Shown here: one piece after another, positions 15,472-23,299 of the stretch | Layout of the letters: the number at the start of each line of letters is the position of its first letter | How positions within the stretch are numbered: position 1 is the stretch's first letter | Origin: Domibacillus sp. PGB-M46 | Lineage (GTDB): Bacteria > Bacillota > Bacilli > Bacillales > Domibacillaceae | DNA: 32,866 nt | Assembly: GCF_022668875.1 (NCBI RefSeq) | Contig: NZ_JAKGCR010000033.1 | Location: forward strand, 1 to 32,866 | Direction of reading: 5' to 3' | Position numbers and translations under genes: made by a program | Notes under the pieces: generated by a model | Database searches by the model: none | The model's input: the letters and a program-made list of their open reading frames with translations, nothing else | What the model was told of the DNA's origin: nothing

Positions 15472-15774
15472 ATGGAGAAAGATTTAGTAAAAGATTTAGT
15501 GGCAAAGGGGTTCGAAGTCGTAGACTTTGTAGATATACGCGACCCAAAACATGTATTTGAGGAAATTTATTTAAAAGAAGAAGACACAGAAAATATTTTA
15601 GAAATGTTAGGGATTGACCCGGATACAGCCGCTCTGTCTGGAGAACAAGAGAAACTATTTGTGACTGGAAAATCTGCTGCGTTAGATCCGTATTACAGAC
15701 AGGGTGAGGAGCCTCCTAATAGGAAAGATGTTATTGTACCTTTAAAATACGAAGTAAAAGAAGCAGCCGTTTAA
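15472..15774 (+). CDS. Hypothetical soluble protein (100 aa)
   Basis: Acidic 100-residue cytoplasmic protein beginning MEKDLVKDLVAKGFEVVDFV. A helical/beta first half with many Glu and Asp is followed by a Pro-rich segment (QGEEPPNRKDVIVP) and KYEVKEAAV. ATG 15472 follows GGAAAGGAGA; the eight upstream codons are ignored. Its stop lies within the terminator stem. Family not recognised. Confidence 0.75.
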   Translation: MEKDLVKDLVAKGFEVVDFVDIRDPKHVFEEIYLKEEDTENILEMLGIDPDTAALSGEQEKLFVTGKSAALDPYYRQGEEPPNRKDVIVPLKYEVKEAAV

Positions 15775-15788
15775 CGGGCTGCTTTTTT
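15761..15788 (+). terminator. Terminator of 100-aa gene
   Basis: AGCAGCC pairs with GGGCTGCT across the stop codon, followed by six Ts. Confidence 0.85.
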
Positions 15789-16095
15789 CGTTGCTCTCAT
15801 TTAAAAAGAACGATTTGTAACTTGAGGGAGGCCGAAGTTATATAATAGTAATAGAAAAAGAGTCCATGCGGGAGGACCCTTTTGGAGCGGCTGACCTAAA
15901 TGTAAATAACCCTCGCATATTTCCTGAAAATATGGGGGGAGAATAAAGGAAATGACAAAGCAGAAAAAAGGTAACTATTTATAAAGTATTGATTCGTAAC
16001 GTTTCAGCTATATAAGCAAGTTATTTTACATTCCAGTTTTCCTTTGGTTTATAATAACAGCAGTGAAATGCAAACGAGAAAGAAGGAAGAAACTC

Positions 16096-16851
16096 ATGGA
16101 ACAAACAATATTGGATCAGAAGGTACTTTCTGTATTAAAAGATAAAATTCAGCTTATTCCAACAACGGAAGGGGCGATTTATTTAGTTGGACCCATTAAA
16201 CTGCCTGTTAATTTATACGGGGAAACCGTCGTGTTTCAATGGTACTGCTGGCTGAATTATGAGGAAGTAACAGAAGATTACGGGAAAATTATTGAAAAGC
16301 TGTCTTCTGTGAATTTAGCGGAGCTGCAGCAATCCAGCGTCCTCGTGTACGGCGACTTTTCGGACAATGAAGAAGCGATTATTCGCATGCATTCGATCTG
16401 CCACACAGGAGACATCTTTGGCAGTAAACGCTGTGACTGCGGCTATCAATTAAAACAATCTATGGATATGATTGTGAAACATGGTACTGGGGCTTTATTT
16501 TATCTGGCTAACCATGAAGGACGAGGCATCGGCTTATTCAGTAAAGCGATGGCTTATATTCTCCAGGAAAATGGCTATGATACAGTGGATGCCAATGAAA
16601 GCCTCGGTTTTGTCGATGATGCCAGAAATTACGATGATGCAATTATGGTGCTTAAAACACTGCGCTCTAAACCGGTTACCTTGATGACAAACAATCCGAA
16701 AAAGCTGGAAGCTCTTAAAAATGCCGGCTTAAAGGTATCAAGCCGTAAACCGCTTTGGGGCGATATTTCAGAGTTTAACGAGAACTACCTGCAAACAAAA
16801 ATCAAACGTTCAGGACACCTGCAGGAAGACGGGACCTGCCCGAGCGATTAA
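16096..16851 (+). CDS. GTP cyclohydrolase II (RibA type)
   Basis: Converts GTP to the pyrimidine that begins riboflavin synthesis. The core is complete: RMHSICHTGDIFGSKRCDCG carries the zinc cysteines C102, C113 and C115 at the same spacing as E. coli C54/C65/C67; then YLANHEGRGIGL and the catalytic DDARNY follow. Residues 1-85 are an extra N-terminal region not found in the minimal enzyme, and there is no DHBP synthase (RibB) domain, unlike the fused RibBA of Bacillus rib operons. The gene is alone, with its own terminator and no rib neighbours. It may be a second, specialised copy. ATG 16096 follows AGAAGGAAG. Confidence 0.9.
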   Translation: MEQTILDQKVLSVLKDKIQLIPTTEGAIYLVGPIKLPVNLYGETVVFQWYCWLNYEEVTEDYGKIIEKLSSVNLAELQQSSVLVYGDFSDNEEAIIRMHSICHTGDIFGSKRCDCGYQLKQSMDMIVKHGTGALFYLANHEGRGIGLFSKAMAYILQENGYDTVDANESLGFVDDARNYDDAIMVLKTLRSKPVTLMTNNPKKLEALKNAGLKVSSRKPLWGDISEFNENYLQTKIKRSGHLQEDGTCPSD

Positions 16852-16853
16852 AA

Positions 16854-16888
16854 AGAAGCGGCTGTTTGAATAGCCGCTTCTTTTTTTA
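16854..16888 (+). terminator. Terminator of GTP cyclohydrolase gene
   Basis: GAAGCGGCT pairs with AGCCGCTTC, followed by seven Ts. Confidence 0.9.
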
Positions 16889-17268
16889 TGCTTCCAATGA
16901 ATCCACCCCTCATTTATACGACAAATGATCTCTTATTCACACTTCTATTTATTGAGTTTGCCTTCAGTTTTATTCAAAGCATCTAAAAAAGTGTAAGAAA
17001 ATGTACAGATCTCCCAATGACTTTTTATTCTGATTTTTATAAACTTTACTTATGTTATATTTAATGACATAAAATGAGAAGTAATCTTCCGTGCGATATT
17101 GATTTCTTTTATTCTTTCAACAATAAAAAGAGAAGGAAAAACAGAAAAAAGCAATGGTTTACCATGTTAAAAAAGAAGCAATTTATACCCTTATTTGACT
17201 GAATATTCTTTTATCTAGACAGTTAAATGAAGGGATGATGCAGATAAAGAAATGGAGTTGAAGGCATC
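16889..17268. other. 380-base AT-rich gap before permease
   Basis: No gene, riboswitch or clear operator is visible. The 3' end holds the permease ribosome site (GGAGTTGAAGG). Confidence 0.5.
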
Positions 17269-18669
17269 ATGTCAACAAATACAGTCAGGCAGACAACAGA
17301 AGGGGTATCAATTCCTTATTCAACAGGGATCGATGAATCGTTAAAGCCGAAAACAAAAGAAAGTCGAACGGTTGGGCCTTTTTCTTATATGTTCATGTGG
17401 ATTGGTGACGGCGTAAACTTGGGGAATATGACACTTGGGGCGAGTTTGGTTGTAGCGGGAGTGGCGACGCTGAACCTTTTACAGACTTTTTTGGCCGCAG
17501 CGATTGCGATTGGGATTATTTCAATCTTTTTCGCTTTGAATGACCGGCTCGGATACCGGACGGGAATTCCATATGTGGTGCAGCTTAGAATGTCGTTTGG
17601 AGTTAAAGGTTCTGTGATTTCTTCCTTGCTGCGCGGTATACCAGCGATTGTCTGGTATGGATTTCAAAGCTGGACGGGTGGGACGGCTTTAAATGAAATT
17701 GCTAAAATTGTATCGGGCGGCTCTTTTGATAATGTAGCCATTTGTTTCATAGCTATCCAGACCCTGCAAATTGTTCTGTCGATGTTTGGTTTTCATGCGA
17801 TTAAATGGATGGAGATTTTGGCATCTGTTGTAATTATGCTGGGACTTGTTTATGTATTTGGTGTTTTGATGGCGTCCCATAGTGATGTCATTGCTCAAAA
17901 ATGGATTCACGCTGAAGGCTCATGGGGCTTGCCGTTCTTTGCGTTTATTATGGTGTTCCTCGGAAACTATGCGGCTATTTTCTTGAGTGCAGCCGATTAT
18001 TCACGAGAGCTGAAAACAGGAATCAGTGATGCAAAACGCGGCTTTTTATACTTCTCGCCAATTGTAGTTGCTTACGGATTTGTCCTGACGATTGGTGCGA
18101 TGCTCGCCGCTGCTACCGGTATCTCCAATCCGGTTAAAGCTTTTGCGGTTGTGGTGGATAACCCGTATATTACCGTTGCGGTATCGGCATTTATCGTAAT
18201 CGGCGCAGTTGCCGTCAACATGGTGGCCAATATTATTCCGCCAACGTATGTGATTACATCGCTGACGAAGTTAAAGTACAAGCCAGCGGTCGTCATTACC
18301 GGGCTGCTTGCTTTTTGCTCCTGCCCATGGATTTTAGTACAGGATTCATCTGCACAAGGCTTAAATACATTCATTTTGATTTACTCTGCTTTCTTGGGGC
18401 CAATTGCTTCGATTTTGCTGGTAGAATACTATATTTTGCGGAAACAAAAAGTAGATGTATCTCATTTGTATGAAGAAAACGGACAGTTTGCCGGGTTCAA
18501 TCCGTGTGCCATCCTGGCCATGCTGATCGGGGCTGGCGCAGCTTTTATGCAGGTAGACTTGGGCTGGATTATCGGCGTGATTGTCGGCGGGCTCTCATAC
18601 CTGCTGCTGATGAAATTCACATTTAAAAATTCGGCATTTAAAAAAGGCACAATTTTTGAAAAGAAATAG
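17269..18669 (+). CDS. NCS1-family nucleobase/allantoin permease
   Basis: Twelve-helix sodium- or proton-coupled permease of the NCS1 family (cytosine, uracil, allantoin, hydantoin carriers), 466 residues. Helix 1 has the MWIGDGVNLGNMTLG substrate-site region, the middle has AIVWYGFQSW and AADYSREL, and helix 8 has NMVANIIPPTYVI, all typical of the family and nearest in style to cytosine/allantoin transporters such as PucI. ATG 17269 follows a GGAGTTGAAGG site. It stands alone between terminators. No purine-catabolism genes are next to it, so the substrate is not settled. Confidence 0.87.
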   Translation: MSTNTVRQTTEGVSIPYSTGIDESLKPKTKESRTVGPFSYMFMWIGDGVNLGNMTLGASLVVAGVATLNLLQTFLAAAIAIGIISIFFALNDRLGYRTGIPYVVQLRMSFGVKGSVISSLLRGIPAIVWYGFQSWTGGTALNEIAKIVSGGSFDNVAICFIAIQTLQIVLSMFGFHAIKWMEILASVVIMLGLVYVFGVLMASHSDVIAQKWIHAEGSWGLPFFAFIMVFLGNYAAIFLSAADYSRELKTGISDAKRGFLYFSPIVVAYGFVLTIGAMLAAATGISNPVKAFAVVVDNPYITVAVSAFIVIGAVAVNMVANIIPPTYVITSLTKLKYKPAVVITGLLAFCSCPWILVQDSSAQGLNTFILIYSAFLGPIASILLVEYYILRKQKVDVSHLYEENGQFAGFNPCAILAMLIGAGAAFMQVDLGWIIGVIVGGLSYLLLMKFTFKNSAFKKGTIFEKK

Positions 18670-18690
18670 AAAACAGGAATTATAAATCGC

Positions 18691-18745
18691 AAAACACTCT
18701 TTAAGGCGAACGAGCAGCAGCTTCCGCTTTAAAGGGTGTTTTTGT
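18691..18745 (+). terminator. Terminator of NCS1 permease gene
   Basis: AAAACACTCTTTAAG pairs with CTTTAAAGGGTGTTTT (near-complete stem, long loop), followed by TTG. Confidence 0.72.
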
Positions 18746-18805
18746 ATAGGGAAGGAAAAAATAAAGATGACAGACAAAATTTGCATGAATACACTCATTT
18801 ATCTC

Positions 18806-18834
18806 TTGTCATTACATAGATGTCTATGTATAAT
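18806..18834 (+). promoter_or_regulatory. Promoter of MarR gene
   Basis: TTGTCA (18806-18811), exactly 17 bases, then perfect TATAAT (18829-18834). Transcription should start at or within a base or two of 18841, the A of the chosen ATG. Confidence 0.75.
18813..18830. promoter_or_regulatory. MarR operator 1 (autoregulation)
   Basis: The perfect inverted repeat TACATAGAtgTCTATGTA fills the spacer and touches the -10 box of the MarR gene, so bound repressor would block its own promoter. A near-identical site lies before the reductase gene. Confidence 0.75.
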
Positions 18835-18840
18835 ACGGCT

Positions 18841-19263
18841 ATGTTGAAATATCATGCAGCTTCCATGATTGGAAAAATTAAAGAGTCAGTCGATAAATTA
18901 ATTGTCTCAGAACTCGGGCAGCACGGCATTGAAGGAATTGTTCCTTCGCATGGCGGTATTCTGTCATTTTTGTATCAAGAAAATCAGCTTTCGGTAAAAG
19001 AACTGGCTGAAAAAATCCACCGCACACAGCCTACTGTTACCGTACTGGTGAAAAAATTAGAGTCTTTAGGTTATGTGGAAAGAAAAAAAAGTGAGGAGGA
19101 TCAGCGGATCACGCTCATTTGCCTGACAGAAAAAGGCAGGCAGTTAGAACCGATCTTCCGCGACATTTCAGCACGGTTAAATGAACAACTGTATGGCGGT
19201 TTGCAGGAAGAAGAGAAAAAGCAGCTGGAACGGCTGCTGGAAACCATTTTGAACAGGTTTTAA
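18841..19263 (+). CDS. MarR-family transcriptional regulator
   Basis: Winged-helix repressor of 140 residues. The recognition helix region is LSVKELAEKIHRTQPTVTVL, followed by the wing GYVERKKSEEDQR, and helices at both ends form the dimer. I start at ATG 18841 rather than 18820, because the earlier ATG lies inside the promoter and operator. This start has no ribosome site and coincides with the predicted transcription start, so the mRNA should be leaderless. It is followed by a quinone-reductase gene whose leader carries the same operator. The ligand is probably an electrophile or phenolic compound, by analogy with similar pairs. Confidence 0.88.
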   Translation: MLKYHAASMIGKIKESVDKLIVSELGQHGIEGIVPSHGGILSFLYQENQLSVKELAEKIHRTQPTVTVLVKKLESLGYVERKKSEEDQRITLICLTEKGRQLEPIFRDISARLNEQLYGGLQEEEKKQLERLLETILNRF

Positions 19264-19278
19264 ATTTTTTTAATGGAA

Positions 19279-19296
19279 TGCATAGATATCTATGTA
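19279..19296. promoter_or_regulatory. MarR operator 2, before reductase gene
   Basis: TGCATAGAtaTCTATGTA differs from operator 1 by one base in the arms and one in the centre. It lies 42 bases upstream of the reductase ATG. Confidence 0.72.
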
Positions 19297-19337
19297 TGTG
19301 AAAAGAATAAAAAATTATATTATCGGAGGTTATCCGT

Positions 19338-19928
19338 ATGAAACATCTTATTGTTTATGCCCACCCTCATAAAGAAAGCTTAAATCACGCTATACTCGAA
19401 ACGGCTGTGGAAGCATTAAAGAAAAATGGCCATGAAGTAGCTGTACGTGATTTGTATGCTCTAAATTTTCAGCCCGTACTAAAACCAGAAGATACAGAAG
19501 CCATGAAAGCAGGCCGGACACCGCAGGATATTAAAACAGAACAGGAATTTATCGCAGAAGCGGATGCCATTACTTTTATTTACCCGGTTTGGTGGACGGG
19601 TCTTCCAGCAATCTTGAAAGGCTATGTAGACCGCGTATTTTCTTACGGCTTTGCGTATGCGGCTGGTGAGCAGGGAATTATTAAAATGCTGACAGGTAAA
19701 AAAGGCTTTATCATTAATACACATGGCACGCCGAGTGAAGTGTATGATGAAATGGGTATGACAGCAGGAATGAAGGTTACATCCGATACAGGGATTTTCG
19801 AGTTTACAGGCATTGAACCAGCAGGGCATTTGTTTTTTGGAAGTATCGGTTATTTAAGCGCGGATATGTATGAAGGCATGTTAAAAGAAGTGGAAGAGCA
19901 GATTACGGCTCTTTTCCCACAAGATTAA
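19338..19928 (+). CDS. NAD(P)H quinone reductase, flavodoxin fold
   Basis: FMN/FAD-dependent two-electron reductase of the MdaB/KefF/YwrO family, 196 residues, which detoxifies quinones and similar electrophiles. The N-terminal phosphate-binding loop is YAHPHKESLNHA, the flavin-site segment is FIYPVWWTGLPAILKGYVDRVFSYGFAY, and the GTP(S) segment follows. ATG 19338 lies behind ATCGGAGGT. The MarR gene directly upstream and the shared operator indicate that the repressor controls it. A terminator follows at 19946. Confidence 0.92.
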   Translation: MKHLIVYAHPHKESLNHAILETAVEALKKNGHEVAVRDLYALNFQPVLKPEDTEAMKAGRTPQDIKTEQEFIAEADAITFIYPVWWTGLPAILKGYVDRVFSYGFAYAAGEQGIIKMLTGKKGFIINTHGTPSEVYDEMGMTAGMKVTSDTGIFEFTGIEPAGHLFFGSIGYLSADMYEGMLKEVEEQITALFPQD

Positions 19929-19945
19929 GCAGCCGTTTTAAAAAG

Positions 19946-19982
19946 AAAAAGCTGATTCCGGCAGGGGGTCAGCTTTTTTTTT
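19946..19982 (+). terminator. Terminator of quinone reductase gene
   Basis: AAAAGCTGA pairs with TCAGCTTTT, followed by a further T run. Confidence 0.88.
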
Positions 19983-20066
19983 ATTGCCAGCAGTCTTGAA
20001 AAATGTATAAAAACAGTGATTATTTTAATTATTGTTTTTAAAAAGCAACCACATTGTGCAAAATCT

Positions 20067-20375
20067 TTATGCTTCCAGCCAGGCCTGTGACCACTTCTCA
20101 ATATCTCTCATTAGAGGTTCTAATCCTAATCCTTTTTCAGTCAGTGAGTATTCGATTCGAACAGGGGTTTCCGGATAAACATTCCGTTTCACAATTCCTT
20201 CGCTTTCCAAATCCTTTAATCTTTCCGAAAGCACTCTGCCACTGACTCCGATAGAAGATTCAATGCTGCAAAAACGCTGTGGACCGTCCAGCAATTGGTA
20301 AATGATCATGCCTGTCCATCTCTGGCCCAGTAATCCCATGGCTTTTTCAAATCGTGGACAAATTGATTTATCCAT
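20067..20375 (-). CDS. HxlR-family redox regulator, CatR/YodB-like
   Basis: DUF24/HxlR winged-helix repressor of 102 residues. It begins MDKSICPRFEKA with the single N-terminal Cys at position 6, the residue whose oxidation by quinones or diamide inactivates YodB and CatR in B. subtilis. The recognition region SGRVLSERLKDLESEGIVKR and the wing PETPVRIEYSLTEKG are nearly those of CatR (YvaP). ATG 20375 follows AAGGAGTG. It is divergent from a DoxX gene like catD, a CatR target in B. subtilis, with an operator-like repeat between them. No other Cys except C36 (RFCSIE) is present. Confidence 0.9.
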   Translation of the reverse strand: MDKSICPRFEKAMGLLGQRWTGMIIYQLLDGPQRFCSIESSIGVSGRVLSERLKDLESEGIVKRNVYPETPVRIEYSLTEKGLGLEPLMRDIEKWSQAWLEA

Positions 20376-20446
20376 TTTTTATCACTCCTTATTTATATTA
20401 TAACTGGATTCAAAAATAATTAAATTATTTTTTATCAAATACTTAC

Positions 20447-20475
20447 TTGACGGAATTACATTACATAAATATAAT
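20447..20475 (+). promoter_or_regulatory. Promoter of DoxX gene
   Basis: TTGACG (20447-20452), 17 bases, then perfect TATAAT (20470-20475). Confidence 0.8.
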
Positions 20476-20495
20476 TACTTACATAAAGTAAGTTA
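20475..20495. promoter_or_regulatory. Operator for CatR-like regulator
   Basis: The inverted repeat TTACTTAC-5-GTAAGTTA (7 of 8 positions) begins at the last base of the -10 box, covering the transcription start. A half site, TACTTACTT, lies at 20440-20448. TTAC/GTAA arms are typical of the HxlR regulators of quinone genes in Bacillus. Confidence 0.65.
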
Positions 20496-20566
20496 CTAAT
20501 GAAACGTATTTAAAACTGCGGTAGTTTTGATTAGGAACAACATCATTTTAAAAGGAGTGTAAAAGC

Positions 20567-20974
20567 ATGGAAAGAAGCAATGAAATAGGGGCATTTATTT
20601 TAAGAGTATTTTTGGGGATCACGTTTTTTGTGCATGGATTAGCAAAATTTCAAGGAGGTATTGAGAACACGGCTGGATTTTTTGAAAGCCTCGGCCTTCC
20701 TCCATTCACTGCATACGCTGTAGCTGTCATTGAACTAGCTGGCGGCCTTGCTATGGTACTGGGATTGGGGATCCGGGTGATAGCGATTTTATTTGCAGTC
20801 ATTCTGGTTGTGGCCACTGTGAAAGTAAAACTGGCTGCTGGGTTTCTTGGAAACGGACAAATGGCTGGCTACGAGCTTGATTTAGCGCTTATCGTAATCG
20901 CGGTTTATCTTTCGCTGGCTAAAAAATCTTTATTCGCTTTGGATCACGTTCTTTTTCAATCTAAAGAAGCGTAA
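20567..20974 (+). CDS. DoxX-family membrane protein, CatD-like
   Basis: A 135-residue membrane protein with four predicted helices of the DoxX family. It is close to B. subtilis CatD, which is encoded with a catechol dioxygenase and controlled by YodB/CatR. The first helix ends FFVHGLAKFQGG, followed by AVAVIELAGGLAMVLGLG and KLAAGFLGNG...GYELDLAL, as in CatD. ATG 20567 follows AAAGGAG. The promoter and operator lie at 20447-20495. The role is thought to be membrane redox stress protection; the exact reaction is unknown. The next gene is an LLM oxidoreductase 130 bases downstream, with no clear terminator between. Confidence 0.9.
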   Translation: MERSNEIGAFILRVFLGITFFVHGLAKFQGGIENTAGFFESLGLPPFTAYAVAVIELAGGLAMVLGLGIRVIAILFAVILVVATVKVKLAAGFLGNGQMAGYELDLALIVIAVYLSLAKKSLFALDHVLFQSKEA

Positions 20975-21103
20975 TAAAGAAAGTTGAAGAAAAGAACTAC
21001 AGAACCTTTTAAGCAATCGAATTTGATTACTCATTAAATGAAGAATCAGAGCTTGATTTCGCTTTTTGTATCGTAATGGTTTTAATTGGAGGGAAGCGCG
21101 GTT

Positions 21104-22168
21104 ATGCAGGAAAAGTTGAAAAATACCGGAATAGAAATTGGCCTCTATACGCTTGGTGATTTATGCCCGGATCCTTATACAGGCCAAACCATTCGTGCGC
21201 ATCAAAGAATAAAAGAAATCATCGAAGCCGCCAAGCTTGCGGATGAAGCAGGACTTGATCTGTTTGGAGTTGGCGAACATCACCGGTTAGACTATGCAAC
21301 TTCTTCTATTCCCGTTGTTCTAGCAGCGATTGCGCAAACCACAAAATGCATTAAATTAACAAGTGCCACAACAGTATTAAGTACAGTGGATCCTGTTCGT
21401 TTGTTCGAGGACTTTGCTACATTGGACCTGATTTCTGACGGACGGGCAGAAATGATCGCCGGGCGGGGCGCTTTCATCGAATCATTTCCACTTTTCGGCT
21501 TTCATATCGATGACAATGATGCGCTGTTTTCTGAACATATGGAGCTGTTTTTAAAGCTTAACGAACAAGAAAGAGTTTCCTGGCAGGGACGCTTTCGTCC
21601 AGCTTTAACCAATGCGGAAATTGCTCCTCGTCCTTTGCAGAAGGAGCTGCCTATATGGGTAGGCATTGGAGGCACGCCCGAAAGTGCAGAGCGGGCTGGC
21701 AGGTTCGGCGTTGGCATGGCCATGGCCATCCTTGGTGGTGACCCGGAACGGTTTAAGCCGTTGGCGGATGTATATCGCAAAGCGGGTGCTAAAGCAGGCC
21801 ATGCTTCGGAAAAGCTTAAAATTGGTGTAACCGGGCACGGCTATATCTCAAGGACGACGCAGCAAGCCAAAGAAGAGTTCTACCCTTATTACGCAAATTA
21901 TTGGTCTTATGTGAATCGTCAGCGGGGTATGGGAGGCAGCGTATCAAAAGAAGATTTTGAACAAATGACAGCGCCGAATACTGCTTTGTTTGTAGGAAGC
22001 CCGCAGCAAATCATAGAGAAAATTCTTCGTCAGCATGAACTTTTTGGACATCAGCGTTTTCTGGCACAGATTGATATAGGCGGCTTGCCGTTCCAAAAGG
22101 TGGCTGAAGGAATCGAGCTGTTAGCCACACAAGTAATGCCAATTGTAAAAAAAGAAACAAGCAAGTGA
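21104..22168 (+). CDS. LLM-class flavin-dependent oxidoreductase
   Basis: Luciferase-like monooxygenase of 354 residues that uses reduced FMN or F420-type flavin. The TIM-barrel core is complete: ADEAGLDLFGVGEHHRLDYA near residue 50-70, SATTVLST, SDGRAEMIAGRGAF and PIWVGIGGTPESAERAG. ATG 21104 lies 10 bases after TTGGAGGG. It follows the DoxX gene on the same strand and probably belongs to the same electrophile-response group, in place of the dioxygenase CatE of B. subtilis. Its stop codon is 5 bases before the left end hairpin of a decayed transposon. Substrate unknown. Confidence 0.9.
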   Translation: MQEKLKNTGIEIGLYTLGDLCPDPYTGQTIRAHQRIKEIIEAAKLADEAGLDLFGVGEHHRLDYATSSIPVVLAAIAQTTKCIKLTSATTVLSTVDPVRLFEDFATLDLISDGRAEMIAGRGAFIESFPLFGFHIDDNDALFSEHMELFLKLNEQERVSWQGRFRPALTNAEIAPRPLQKELPIWVGIGGTPESAERAGRFGVGMAMAILGGDPERFKPLADVYRKAGAKAGHASEKLKIGVTGHGYISRTTQQAKEEFYPYYANYWSYVNRQRGMGGSVSKEDFEQMTAPNTALFVGSPQQIIEKILRQHELFGHQRFLAQIDIGGLPFQKVAEGIELLATQVMPIVKKETSK

Positions 22169-22172
22169 ACCT

Positions 22173-22203
22173 CTCCAACTAATTGCTGCACAATTTGATG
22201 GAG
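22173..22203. repeat. Left end hairpin of IS605-type element
   Basis: CTCCAACTAATTG pairs with CAATTTGATGGAG, with two internal mismatches. It is the counterpart of the hairpin at 23056-23086. Confidence 0.72.
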
Positions 22204-22297
22204 CATCTCTGTCAGAGACATGAGAAAACATACTTTAACTTCATTGATTTTCCTGCTTCATCGATGTCTGCCCTGTTCTTCCGAGCAGGGCCTTACA

Positions 22298-22956
22298 TCA
22301 TCTCCACAGGCGTTGTTTTATACTGTTCAGGCGAGACCTCGACCTACAGTTGTAAAGAGAGTATATTGCCGGAATGGCTCCGATCTGGGCCAGCCCGGCT
22401 TTTTCAATGTTTAATGCAGCATTATGGTCACGGTCCAGCACAAGACCGCAATCTGGACAGGCATGTGTTCGGACGGAAAGGGATTTTTTCACCCTTTTTC
22501 CGCAGTACGAACAGTCCTGGATTGTGAAATGCGGCTTTACCTTGACTAGCTGGCCGCCATTGCGCTCGCATTTGTACGCCAGAAACTGGCGGAACATTCC
22601 CCGTCCTGCATCATGAATCGATTTGTGTGAATGTAATCGAATGGTAGTCTTTATGTCTTTTCACCTTAGGATAGCGTGCGTCTTTTTTGAAAAATTTATC
22701 AAACGCTTTTCCCCAGCCTGTCCGGTGTTTCCTGAAGAGGCTAAGAAGGCACTTTTTTAAGACATGGATGGTGTTTCTTGGATCGGGTTAAGAGGGCACT
22801 GAGGTCAGACTTAGTCAGGTTTTTCTTGTTCTTTTGATAGGCTCTTTGTTTATCGAGAAGAGCAGAATTATACTACTGGCGGCAGAGGTTGACCCATGAG
22901 TGAAGCGTGCTTTTTTGTTCTTCATTCGGAAAAATTTCGATGCGGTAATTCAGCAT
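22298..22956 (-). pseudogene. tnpB: TnpB (OrfB) transposase/nuclease relic
   Basis: Reading the minus strand from ATG 22956 gives MLNYRIEIFPNEEQKSTLHS and then in-frame stops replacing usual residues (NLCRQ-stop-YNSALL; KKVPS-stop-PLQ). There is a frameshift near FDKFFKKDARYPKVKRHK, and then an internal deletion joins HSITFTQID to HDAGRGMFRQFL. The C-terminal zinc ribbon is intact (CSYC...CPDCG, then LDRDHNAALNI) in the open frame 22298-22597. Most of the RuvC-like catalytic core, including the first acidic residues, is gone, so it is inactive. It is not in an operon. Confidence 0.85.
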
Positions 22957-23055
22957 CACTTCAACCCATCTCCATTATTTAACAAATATAATATACCAGA
23001 AAGGAAACGTATGTTTCAACTACTAAGTAACAAACACAAAACAGCAACTATTCAT

Positions 23056-23086
23056 CTCCTACTAATTGCGAAGCAATTTGAAGGAG
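23056..23086. repeat. Right end hairpin of IS605-type element
   Basis: CTCCTACTAATTGC pairs with GCAATTTGAAGGAG, with the same two mismatched positions as the copy at 22173 and one compensated base pair. Confidence 0.72.
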
Positions 23087-23299
23087 CCTTCTGGCCGGTA
23101 ATGCGATAAATAAATCCGGATCTCGATTGCAGCAGGGGACGGGTGTATACATGCATGGATTGGTCATTCATCTCTCTTTAAAAAAATCATGGTTCAATCC
23201 TTACAAATTATATTAAACCGGACAGCTTGATTATTTAGTATCTTACCGGGGAAATATAGCAAGAAAGATAAAATTAAAACAGATTTGGAGGAATGAGCC

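Larger units (their letters stand above)
22173..23086 (-). mobile_element. Decayed IS200/IS605-type element (TnpB only)
   Basis: A TnpB relic (22298-22956) lies between two matching 31-base imperfect hairpins, at 22173-22203 and 23056-23086, in the same orientation, as expected for the subterminal hairpins of this family. No TnpA is present. The element cannot move by itself. Cleavage sites were not fixed, so the outer limits are minimal. Confidence 0.75.

Noticed and set aside
22374-23109. Plus-strand frames at 22374-22616 and 22900-23109
   Set aside because: They are antisense to the TnpB relic or cover its end hairpin and show no protein-like features.
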